From the NCBI GenBank assembly GCA_964557545.1, contig CAZLAK010000013.1, forward strand, positions 1 through 52,670: a stretch of DNA of 52,670 nt, written 5' to 3'. The DNA comes from CAZLAK01 sp964557545. GTDB lineage: Bacteria; Bacillota; Desulfotomaculia; Desulfotomaculales; Pelotomaculaceae. The translations under genes were made by a program, and so were the position numbers. Positions 31,937 to 39,028 of the stretch are shown piece after piece. The notes under the pieces are model-generated. The model was not told where the DNA came from. It saw nothing but the letters and a program-made list of their open reading frames with translations, and did no database searches. The stretch's first letter is position 1. Each line of letters starts with the position of its first letter.

Positions 31937-32881
31937 TCACATCACCGCCTTGTTAAGCCCGGCAATGACGGCAGCAGCTCCACGCACAATGTCCTCTACA
32001 ATAGCGCGTGCCGGTTCTACTTTCTTGACCATGGCACTGACCTGGCCTGCCATCACCGTGCCGTACTCAATGTCGCCTTCCACCATGGCCAGCCTCAAGC
32101 TGCCCACACCCAATTTTTCAATTTCCTCCGCCGGGGCCCCGCTCTTCTCCAGTTCTTCGTACTTTTTGGTCAGCTTGTTGCGCAGGGCGCGCACGGGATG
32201 ACCGGTGGAAGCGCCTGTCACCGCCGTGTCGCGGTCCCCCGCTCTAATCACAAACTCTTTTGCCCGGGGGTGAATGGTACACTCTTCGGCACACATAAAA
32301 CGGGTCCCCACCTGCACGCCAACCGCCCCTAAGGCTAAAGCGGCGGCCAGGCCGCGGCCGTCATAAATGCCCCCGGCAGCAATGACGGGGATTTTAACGG
32401 CATCTACCACTTGGGGCACTAAGGCCATAGTGGTCAGCTCGCCGATGTGCCCGCCCGACTCCATCCCCTCAGCAATGAGAGCGTCAACTCCGCTCCTCTC
32501 CAGCCGCCGGGCCAAAGCTACCGAGGAAACCACGGGTATTACTTTGGTGCCGGCTTGCCGCAATTTGGGTATGTACTTAGCGGGGTTGCCGGCACCGGTA
32601 GTCACTACAGCTACCGGCTCCTCAATCAGCAGTTCCATAATTTCTTCCACGTAAGGCGAACGGAGCATCACATTAACCCCAAAAGGCTTTGGGGTCAGTT
32701 CCCTGGCCAGGCGAAGCTGTTCTTTTAACCAAATGGCAGGGGCTGCCCCCGAACCGATTATTCCCAAACCGCCGGCTTGCGAGACGGCAGCGGCCAGTTC
32801 AGCCGTCGAAACCCAGGCCATACCGCCCTGGATAACCGGGTATTTGATTCCCAGCAAATCGCAAAGTACAGTGCGGATCAA
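31937..32881 (-). CDS. fabK: Enoyl-[acyl-carrier-protein] reductase II (FMN)
   Basis: A 314-residue FMN-dependent enoyl-ACP reductase of the FabK/nitronate monooxygenase fold, for the last step of each elongation cycle. Features: YPVIQGGMAWVSTAELAAAVSQAGGLG (in part, about 14-40), KPFGVNVML, IAEGMESGGHIG with the catalytic His, AAGGIYDGRG and GVQVGTRF. Placement between fabH and fabD supports FabK rather than a nitronate monooxygenase. No fabI is seen. The start is TTG 32881, after GAGGAGG. FabK enzymes are not sensitive to triclosan. Confidence 0.94.
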   Translation of the reverse strand: MIRTVLCDLLGIKYPVIQGGMAWVSTAELAAAVSQAGGLGIIGSGAAPAIWLKEQLRLARELTPKPFGVNVMLRSPYVEEIMELLIEEPVAVVTTGAGNPAKYIPKLRQAGTKVIPVVSSVALARRLERSGVDALIAEGMESGGHIGELTTMALVPQVVDAVKIPVIAAGGIYDGRGLAAALALGAVGVQVGTRFMCAEECTIHPRAKEFVIRAGDRDTAVTGASTGHPVRALRNKLTKKYEELEKSGAPAEEIEKLGVGSLRLAMVEGDIEYGTVMAGQVSAMVKKVEPARAIVEDIVRGAAAVIAGLNKAVM

Positions 32882-32918
32882 ATTTCAGCCTCCTCTACCG
32901 TAATAATTGTGCGCCTGC

Positions 32919-33911
32919 TCACCACCTTAAAACCATTGCTCCCCACGTAAGCCCGGCGCCGAAACCAACCATAACAATGTTGCGGCCCTTCTTCACCTTA
33001 CCCGCAGCAACGGCCTCGTAGAGGGCAAGGGGAATGGACGCTGTAGAAGTGTTACCGTAGCGGTCTAAATTGACAAATACTTTATCGGGTGAAAGGCCCA
33101 GCCTCTTGGCGGCTGCATCGATTATCCTCACATTGGCCTGGTGAGGAATAAAGAGGTCAATATCCTCTACACTAAGACCGGCACAGGACAAAACTTCTTC
33201 TGCCGCCTCCCCCATTACTCGTACGGCAAATTTAAATACTTCACGGCCATTCATGTGGATGTAGTGCTCTTTATTTTCTACCGTTTCCCGGCTGGCCGGG
33301 CGCCTTGAGCCGCCGGCGGGCATATAGAGAAGGTGGGCGCCTTTGCCATCCGACCGCATTTTAAACGACAAAATGCCGCTGTCCCCCCTAGACGGCTGCA
33401 ATAACACTGCCCCCGCCGCATCGCCAAACAGTACGCAGGTATTGCGGTCCTCCCAATTAGTTATGCGCGAAAGGCATTCAGCCCCAATTACCAGCACATT
33501 TTGACAAGCTCCAGTGGCGATAAACTGACTGCCAACCGCCGCGGCACAGATAAAACCCGTACAGCCGGCAGCCAGGTCGAACCCCCCGGCACGTTTGGCA
33601 CCGATCCTTTCCTGCACCAGGCAGGCTGTAGCCGGAAAGGGCATGTCGGGCGTGTTGGTAGCCACTACAATTAAGTCAACTTCCTCTGGATCAACACCTG
33701 CATCGGCCAAAGCCCGGGCAGCCGCTATGGAAGCCATATCAGAAGTTGCTTCACCTTCAGCAACAACATGTCTTTCTCTGATTCCCGAACGTTCAAGAAT
33801 CCATTCGTCACTGGTATCGACCATTTCTTCCAGGATATCGTTGGTAATGATTTTTTCAGGCACGTAAATGCCCAGCCCCGCTACTGCGGCCCTGACCAAA
33901 TTACCGGGCAA
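32919..33911 (-). CDS. fabH: 3-oxoacyl-[acyl-carrier-protein] synthase III
   Basis: Starts chains by joining acyl-CoA with malonyl-ACP. About 330 residues. The catalytic residues are C117 in AAGCTGFICA, the His of FIPHQAN and the Asn of YGNTSTAS. The start is uncertain: TTG 33911 (after GTGGG, giving MPGNLVRAAVAGLGIYVPEK) is preferred, TTG 33899 and TTG 33938 are alternatives. In every case the gene abuts or overlaps the 3' end of plsX, so it is coupled. Confidence 0.93.
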   Translation of the reverse strand: MPGNLVRAAVAGLGIYVPEKIITNDILEEMVDTSDEWILERSGIRERHVVAEGEATSDMASIAAARALADAGVDPEEVDLIVVATNTPDMPFPATACLVQERIGAKRAGGFDLAAGCTGFICAAAVGSQFIATGACQNVLVIGAECLSRITNWEDRNTCVLFGDAAGAVLLQPSRGDSGILSFKMRSDGKGAHLLYMPAGGSRRPASRETVENKEHYIHMNGREVFKFAVRVMGEAAEEVLSCAGLSVEDIDLFIPHQANVRIIDAAAKRLGLSPDKVFVNLDRYGNTSTASIPLALYEAVAAGKVKKGRNIVMVGFGAGLTWGAMVLRW

Positions 33912-34920
33912 CTTTTGTACCCACTCCCTTCCCGACAATACCGTCTATACTTTCACCTATGGCTTCCACCAGTCCGTTCTGCACCATCTCATGTGCCACC
34001 CGCACGGCGTTTTTAATAGCCTTAGCGGTGGAGCGTCCGTGGCAGATTATGGTAATACCGTTTACGCCCAAAAGCGGAGCTCCCCCGTATTCAGAATAGT
34101 CTACTCTTTTTTGGAAAACCCTTAGAGCCGGCTCGGCCATGACCGTGCCCATTTTGGCCAGCCAGTTCTTGGTTATTTCCTCCTTCATCATTTTCATCAT
34201 AGATGAGGCCAAGCCTTCGCCGACTTTTAAAACAATGTTGCCTACAAAGCCGTCGCAAACCACCACATCTACCGTGCCGCGAAAGATATCGCGGCCTTCA
34301 ACGTTGCCAATGAAGTTCACGCCGGAACCAAACAAGAGCGGGTAGGCCGCTGTGGTAACCTCGTTACCCTTAGTTTCCTCCTCGCCATTGCTCAAAAGAC
34401 CCACCCTCGGTTCGGCTATACCCAAAATTTTTTGAGCGTACAGATAGCCCATTATACCAAACTGAAACAGGTTGCGGGGCTTGGCATCGACATTGGCCCC
34501 GGCATCAATAAGAACGGTGACACCCTTCTCATTGGGGAGCATCACGGCAATAGCCGGCCGGTCAATGCCCTTGATCCTCCCCAGTTCCAGCAAGGCAGAA
34601 GCCATAGCTGCTCCTGTATTGCCGGCAGAAACAGCAGCTACCGCATTTCCCTCTTTTACCAGCCTGACAGCAGTTACAATGGAAGAATTTTTTTTGCGCT
34701 TAACCGCTACCGCCGGCTGCTCTTTCATGCTTATTACCTCCGGGGCGTGTACCACTGTTACTTCCCCAAAAGCACCGAGTTTTTTTAACTCAGCCTCCAG
34801 GCAACGCTCATCGCCCGTCAGCACAACCTCCAGACCGTATTCCCTGGATGCCAGCACAGCCCCCTTGACAATTTCTGCCGGAGCAAAGTCGCCGCCCATA
34901 GCGTCTACGGCAATCCTCAC
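33901..34920 (-). CDS. plsX: Phosphate acyltransferase PlsX
   Basis: A 339-residue enzyme making acyl-phosphate from acyl-ACP, the first step of membrane phospholipid synthesis with PlsY. It starts MRIAVDAMGGDFAPAEIVKGA and contains GNTGAAMASALLELGRIKGIDRPAIA (in part) and YSEYGGAPLLGVNG. The start GTG 34920 overlaps the fapR stop by four bases (GTGA), so it is translationally coupled. Confidence 0.96.
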   Translation of the reverse strand: MRIAVDAMGGDFAPAEIVKGAVLASREYGLEVVLTGDERCLEAELKKLGAFGEVTVVHAPEVISMKEQPAVAVKRKKNSSIVTAVRLVKEGNAVAAVSAGNTGAAMASALLELGRIKGIDRPAIAVMLPNEKGVTVLIDAGANVDAKPRNLFQFGIMGYLYAQKILGIAEPRVGLLSNGEEETKGNEVTTAAYPLLFGSGVNFIGNVEGRDIFRGTVDVVVCDGFVGNIVLKVGEGLASSMMKMMKEEITKNWLAKMGTVMAEPALRVFQKRVDYSEYGGAPLLGVNGITIICHGRSTAKAIKNAVRVAHEMVQNGLVEAIGESIDGIVGKGVGTKVAR

Positions 34921-35483
34921 TGTGCAACCGCCTCTCCTTCCGTTACGGCGAAGATAAGAAACCTCCCGATAAAAACGATCTCTTCTCCTACGTAAGAGGT
35001 CACTTTTACCATGTATTTATTACCTTTTTTTGCTTTTATAACCGCCCTGGCCAAAACTTTTTCCCCGCAGGCAACGGGACGCTTAAAACTCACCCGGGCC
35101 AAGCCAGTCAAAGCTGCTCCCGCGTCAATTACCGCTACAGCGAGGGAATTAGCCTGAGCAAAAAGGTAATGGCCTCTTAACACTTTATTCCTGGCAAGAG
35201 TCATCTCGGGTTTAACATCAATTACCGACACACCGGAGCTCCCCACATTTAACTCTACCAGCTCACCCACAATCTCGCCTTCAGAGATGGCCCGGGGACC
35301 GGGAGCACTCCCCCTGGCAACATTTTTTAACCTTTCACGCAACTCGGGAATTTTGAGCTCCGTCCTGTCCAGCCTGATGGTCTGAATACTGACTTTTAAA
35401 ATCCTCGCTAGATCTTTATCAGTGAGGAAGGGGTCCATCTGGAGGTACTTCACTAATTTCTGTTGCCTTTCAAACTTGCCCAT
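34917..35483 (-). CDS. fapR: Fatty-acid biosynthesis transcriptional repressor FapR
   Basis: A 188-residue repressor, the same length as in B. subtilis. An N-terminal helix-turn-helix (about 1-60, KDLARILKVSIQTIRLDRTEL in part) joins a hot-dog-fold effector domain (about 80-188) that binds malonyl-CoA, releasing DNA. The start is ATG 35483 (MGKFERQQKLVKYL) with AGAAGG upstream; the longer frame to 35669 runs through the operator and promoter and is not real. First gene of the fatty-acid operon and self-regulated through the operator described separately. Confidence 0.95.
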   Translation of the reverse strand: MGKFERQQKLVKYLQMDPFLTDKDLARILKVSIQTIRLDRTELKIPELRERLKNVARGSAPGPRAISEGEIVGELVELNVGSSGVSVIDVKPEMTLARNKVLRGHYLFAQANSLAVAVIDAGAALTGLARVSFKRPVACGEKVLARAVIKAKKGNKYMVKVTSYVGEEIVFIGRFLIFAVTEGEAVAQ

Positions 35484-35529
35484 AATTGCCTTCTTCTCTT
35501 TCCCCGCCTCCCCCAGAATGTAAATTTTA

Positions 35530-35546
35530 TTAGTACCAGGTACTAA
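35530..35546. promoter_or_regulatory. FapR operator
   Basis: TTAGTACCAGGTACTAA, a perfect palindrome around the central A, matches the FapR consensus (TTAGTACCTGATACTAA type). It lies five bases downstream of the fapR -10 box, over the expected start of transcription, so FapR should repress its own operon when malonyl-CoA is low. Confidence 0.93.
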
Positions 35547-35551
35547 AAAAC

Positions 35552-35580
35552 AGTATAATTCACCTTTCCAAGAAATGCAA
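35552..35580 (-). promoter_or_regulatory. Promoter of the fapR-plsX-fab operon
   Basis: On the minus strand TTGCAT (35580-35575), a 17-base spacer and TATACT (35557-35552). The -35 box is imperfect. The start site is expected near 35545, under the FapR operator. Confidence 0.78.
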
Positions 35581-35587
35581 GCAAAAT

Positions 35588-35632
35588 AAAAAAATAAGCT
35601 CCGCGCAAAACTCTCCCGGAACTTATTTTTTA
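35588..35632 (-). terminator. Terminator after rpmF
   Basis: On the minus strand AAAAATAAG-TCCG pairs with CGGA-CTTATTTTT, with one unpaired base per arm and a 13-base loop, followed by TTATTTTG. It lies about 50 bases past rpmF and just upstream of the fapR promoter. Confidence 0.82.
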
Positions 35633-35680
35633 AATTTTTTAATTTTTTAATGTTCAAACTTTTGGCCAATTGTTATTATT

Positions 35681-35860
35681 TTACTTTGCCTTTAAAACTT
35701 CCCTGCCCTTATAATAGCCGCACTGCGGGCAAAGGTGATGGGGCAATACCGGAGCGCGGCACTGCGGGCAATTTACCAGTGTAGGCGGTGTAAGCTTCAT
35801 ATTGGCGGCCCGCCGCTGCCTCCCGCGCTGTTTAGAAGCCCTCCTCTTGGGTACACCCAT
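35681..35860 (-). CDS. rpmF: Ribosomal protein bL32
   Basis: A 59-residue L32 of the zinc-binding type: N-terminus MGVPKRRASKQRGRQRRA, then CPQC and CPQC knuckles (positions about 34-37 and 47-50). The start is ATG 35860 after AAGGAGG; GTG 35869 lies in the ribosome binding site. It follows yceD, as in most Firmicutes. Confidence 0.97.
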   Translation of the reverse strand: MGVPKRRASKQRGRQRRAANMKLTPPTLVNCPQCRAPVLPHHLCPQCGYYKGREVLKAK

Positions 35861-35925
35861 TTTTTGCACCTCCTTGCCGACCTACAAAAGAAAGTTAAAT
35901 GCCTTGCTTTTGCAGACAGTAAAAA

Positions 35926-36426
35926 TTACCCCTTTAATAACTCTTTTAGTTTTTCTAAGCGGGGGTCAATTTCTTCACGGTGACATCCGCACTCCCCTTT
36001 GTTGAGATTCGCACCGCACAAAGCGCACAGCCCCTGGCAGTCCGGGCGGCACAGCGGCTTCATGGGGAGAATGAGCAGCAGGCCCTTTATAACCTCGGGA
36101 GCAATATCAATTACATCACCGTTGAATACAACCGCTTCCAAAGGCGCTTCTTCCTGCCCGGATACGTAGTCCTCCCTAAATTCCAGGTTAAAATCTAAAA
36201 CAAATTTTTCTGTGCAGCGGCTGCAGGTAAGCATAAGCTTCCCCAAAACTTCTCCCCTGGCCGCCAACACGCCGCTTTCGTTGACAACGTCCAGCACAGC
36301 CTTAATGGGACCGGCAAACTCCACAATTTCACCCAGGGCTTCAAAAGGAGGGAGAACGGCTTCCACTTCGTAGCGGGCTGTTTCGCCGTCAGACCTTTTA
36401 AGCCTGGACACATCTAAAGGGAGCAA
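35926..36426 (-). CDS. yceD: YceD/DUF177 family protein
   Basis: A 166-residue DUF177 protein, conserved with rpmF; plant and bacterial members are linked to 23S rRNA accumulation, but the exact activity is unsettled. A CxxC (TCSRCTEKF) and a C-terminal Cys group (CRPDCQGLCALCGANL, then CGCH) probably bind zinc. The start is TTG 36426 (MLPLDVSRLKRSDG), behind a G-rich ribosome binding site and about 22 bases after the expected transcription start. The ATG at 36456 is part of the -10 box and cannot be used. Confidence 0.88.
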   Translation of the reverse strand: MLPLDVSRLKRSDGETARYEVEAVLPPFEALGEIVEFAGPIKAVLDVVNESGVLAARGEVLGKLMLTCSRCTEKFVLDFNLEFREDYVSGQEEAPLEAVVFNGDVIDIAPEVIKGLLLILPMKPLCRPDCQGLCALCGANLNKGECGCHREEIDPRLEKLKELLKG

Positions 36427-36454
36427 ATCACCCCACCCCCATTCAACAAAAAAC

Positions 36455-36483
36455 ATTATATTAGCTGCCAATTATTATGTCAA
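36455..36483 (-). promoter_or_regulatory. Consensus sigma-A promoter of yceD-rpmF
   Basis: On the minus strand TTGACA (36483-36478), a 17-base spacer and TATAAT (36460-36455): an exact consensus promoter. Transcription should start near 36448, which fixes the yceD start downstream of it. Confidence 0.9.
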
Positions 36484-36518
36484 GCAAAGTAAAAAGCCGC
36501 CTACTCTATGTTTACAGT

Positions 36519-37235
36519 TTATGCACTGCAAAAGCGGTGTTTTAAATAATTACTGAGCCAAACCAAAGTAGCTAACAGAAGGGAATAAAGCCTCAACTCC
36601 AAATGGCAGTAAAGGCTGGTAGCCAGTGCTCCGCCGTCAAAGCTGGAGCGGACGTTGATTTTAAAGGGCCCCTCCCATGCCGCTGCCAACCGGAACAAGG
36701 GGAGAAAGACTGCCCATTTTACAGCCCAGGCAACCCCTGCTAAAATCCCCGTCAGGGCGGGATCGCATCCTCCTACCTCGGTTTCCCAACAGAATTCCAC
36801 TACCACTACACGGCGCAACAGGCAGTGAATCGCGCTCCGCTGGAGCGCGTAAAATTTTAAAAGACGATTAACAGAACGCGCCAAACGGGCCGGGCCGGGT
36901 AAGACAGCCAGGATTTCACTTTCTTTTAAGGGAACCCCTTTTTTATCCTCAAGCTCTGCTTTTAATTTAAAAGCCGGAGAAGGAACAATCCGCCGCCAGA
37001 ACGGGAGGAAGAAAACCGGTTTATAAAACTCACGCCTTTTCGCTTTTTTTTCTACTTCAACCAGCGGCACCTCCAGCCTCCACTTCAACACACCGCGCCA
37101 AAGATAAAATTCCAGGCTGAAGTTGTCGTCGCTTCCCTGCCGGGAATATTTTACAACTAATTCGAGCTTGGAAAAAAGAACCGCGCCTAGGACGGTAAAA
37201 ACAAATAAGGCTGTAATTAGGGCAAAAGAGTACAC
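36519..37235 (-). CDS. DUF2953 family membrane protein
   Basis: A 238-residue protein of the DUF2953 type found in spore-formers, of unknown function. One N-terminal membrane helix (about 3-22, ALITALFVFTVLGAVLF), a soluble beta-rich part with FYLWRGVLKWRLEVP, a central hydrophobic region (about 160-185) and the DUF2953 core with FCWETEVGGCDPALTGILAGVAW (in part). In B. subtilis the relative YtfI is a sporulation-associated gene of unclear role (from memory). The start is GTG 37235, some 14 bases after GGGGAGG, a rather long spacing. Confidence 0.78.
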   Translation of the reverse strand: MYSFALITALFVFTVLGAVLFSKLELVVKYSRQGSDDNFSLEFYLWRGVLKWRLEVPLVEVEKKAKRREFYKPVFFLPFWRRIVPSPAFKLKAELEDKKGVPLKESEILAVLPGPARLARSVNRLLKFYALQRSAIHCLLRRVVVVEFCWETEVGGCDPALTGILAGVAWAVKWAVFLPLFRLAAAWEGPFKINVRSSFDGGALATSLYCHLELRLYSLLLATLVWLSNYLKHRFCSA

Positions 37236-37322
37236 GGTTAATAAATTTTCCTCCCCAAAAATCTACCTTTCGTCCATATCTTTCCCTTGCGGCACCCCCG
37301 ACATAATCAAAATACTGGGTGT

Positions 37323-37350
37323 AAAAAAAGAAAACCGGGAAATTCCCGGC
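37323..37350 (-). terminator. Terminator after trpS
   Basis: On the minus strand CCGGGAATTTCCCGG forms a tight hairpin (37349-37335), followed by TTTTCTTTTTTT. It starts about 17 bases past the trpS stop. Confidence 0.9.
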
Positions 37351-37366
37351 CTAAGACCTTTTAGGG

Positions 37367-38338
37367 TTAGTTCCAGTAGTCAAGGCCCACATTCTTTCTG
37401 GCCAGCCCCAAGTAGTGAGCAGCTACCTTTCTGGCTTTTTCTGCCCCCATTTTCATTATTTCGACGACGTACTGCTTATCCCGCGCCAGCCTTTCCCTCT
37501 CCTGCCGGTACGGGGCAAAGTATTCCCAGATAACCCCGAACAGTTCCTTTTTCAATTCGCTGTACTTAAGCCCGGGGGTGAGAAATCTCTCTTTGAGTTC
37601 TTCTTTCCCTTTTTCGTCGAGAAACAAAGAGTAAAGCGTAAAGAGTATGTTGTCCTCAAGAGGCTTGGGCTGATCAACCGGCGTTGAGTCCGTTTTGATG
37701 CGCATTATTTTTTCTTTTAAAGCTTCCTCACTGGCAAAAATCTCGATAGTGTTTCCGTACGACTTGGACATTTTCTGGCCGTCTATACCAGGTACTGTGG
37801 CTACGTCCTCTTCTATGTCCGGCTCGGGTATTACGAAAGTTTCCCCGTAAGTGTTATTAAAACGGACAGCTATATCCCTGGCGATTTCCAAGTGCTGTTT
37901 TTGGTCTTTTCCTACGGGAACTCTCTCGCCGCCAAAGAGGAGTATATCGGCAGCCATCAGAACGGGGTAAGAAAACAGGCCGTGACTGGAAGGAATACCT
38001 TTGGCCAGCTTGTCTTTGTACGAATGGCTTCTCTCCAAAAGGCCCATCCCCGTCACGTTGGAAAGCAGCCAGGTAAGTTCAGTCACTTCCGGCACATCGG
38101 ACTGAATCCAAAAAACGGATTTTTGCGGGTCAAGTCCGAGGGCGAGAAAATCACAGGCCGCAGCAAAAGTTTGGCGGCGCAAAAAACCGGCATCAAAAAC
38201 AGAGGTTAGGGCGTGGTAGTTAACAATAAAGCAAAAAAGCTCGCTGTTTTCCTGGTACTCGATCATCCTCTTCATCATACCAAAGTAATTGCCCAGGTGG
38301 AGCGACCCGGACGGCTGAATGCCTGAGAGAACACGCAC
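37367..38338 (-). CDS. trpS: Tryptophanyl-tRNA synthetase
   Basis: A 323-residue class I synthetase that charges tRNA-Trp. The HIGH-like motif is HLGN (14-17) and the second signature KMSKS is at 189-193 (GQKMSKSYGN). The start GTG 38338 follows AAAGGGGA by ten bases. It follows the site-2-type protease gene by 54 bases and ends with a strong terminator. No T-box leader is seen upstream. Confidence 0.97.
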   Translation of the reverse strand: MRVLSGIQPSGSLHLGNYFGMMKRMIEYQENSELFCFIVNYHALTSVFDAGFLRRQTFAAACDFLALGLDPQKSVFWIQSDVPEVTELTWLLSNVTGMGLLERSHSYKDKLAKGIPSSHGLFSYPVLMAADILLFGGERVPVGKDQKQHLEIARDIAVRFNNTYGETFVIPEPDIEEDVATVPGIDGQKMSKSYGNTIEIFASEEALKEKIMRIKTDSTPVDQPKPLEDNILFTLYSLFLDEKGKEELKERFLTPGLKYSELKKELFGVIWEYFAPYRQERERLARDKQYVVEIMKMGAEKARKVAAHYLGLARKNVGLDYWN

Positions 38339-38392
38339 TGTGCATTTTCCCCTTTCAGCTGCAATTTTGGTTTATTTACTTAAAAGCTACAA

Positions 38393-39025
38393 CTAGCTTA
38401 CCAAGCGGTAAACCGTCCTGGCAACAGCGTACATCAGCCTCACTAAAGGGTTTACCGCCACTTTAAAAACAGCGCTTATTACCCCGGTAAAGACCAGCAG
38501 TATTAAGATAATTGCCCCGATACCCTCAAACTGGTACATCCAACGGCTGCTCCCCGGAAATAAACCGGCCAGGATGCGCGAGCCGTCCAGCGGCGGCACG
38601 GGCAGCAGGTTAAACACGGCCAGAACCACGTTTATTCTGATCATGTAGCTCATAACCTGTTCAACACCCGGAACCCTGTAAGCATAAAACAAGCCCAGTA
38701 AAACGGCAGAAAGGAGGGCGATAACAAGGTTAGATAAAGGTCCCGCCAGAGAAACCAAGAGCATGGCCTTTTGCGGGTCGCCGCGCAAATTGTAAGGGTT
38801 TACGGGAACCGGCTTAGCCCAGCCGAAACCAGCCAAAAAGAGCAACAAGAGGCCAACGGGATCTACGTGGGCCAGCGGGTTTAAGGTAAGGCGGCCCATG
38901 CTGCGGGCGGTTCTATCGCCCAGACGGTCAGCCACCAGGGCGTGAGCGTACTCGTGGAGGGTGAGCGCCACAATAATGGCCGGCAGCATGTAGGCCAGGG
39001 AAGACAAACTGGGCAGGCCAAACAT
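38393..39025 (-). CDS. Site-2 protease family membrane metalloprotease (M50B)
   Basis: A 210-residue polytopic membrane protein with the zinc-binding HEYAH motif (24-28) in the first helix and the third ligand region NLLPVPPLDGSR (D147). This is the short YwhC-like form, without PDZ domain. About five to six hydrophobic segments. The substrate is unknown; relatives without PDZ have diverse or unknown roles. The ATG 39025 follows GGGGGAAG. It is three bases from the upstream DHH/CCA gene, so it is likely co-translated. Confidence 0.9.
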   Translation of the reverse strand: MFGLPSLSSLAYMLPAIIVALTLHEYAHALVADRLGDRTARSMGRLTLNPLAHVDPVGLLLLFLAGFGWAKPVPVNPYNLRGDPQKAMLLVSLAGPLSNLVIALLSAVLLGLFYAYRVPGVEQVMSYMIRINVVLAVFNLLPVPPLDGSRILAGLFPGSSRWMYQFEGIGAIILILLVFTGVISAVFKVAVNPLVRLMYAVARTVYRLVS

Positions 39026-39028
39026 GAC

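Noticed and set aside
31937..32881. Nitronate monooxygenase instead of FabK.
   Set aside because: Same fold, but its place between fabH and fabD in a complete fatty-acid operon lacking another enoyl reductase favours FabK.
35484..35669. N-terminal extension of FapR.
   Set aside because: It would be encoded across the promoter and operator; ATG 35483 gives the normal 188-residue protein.
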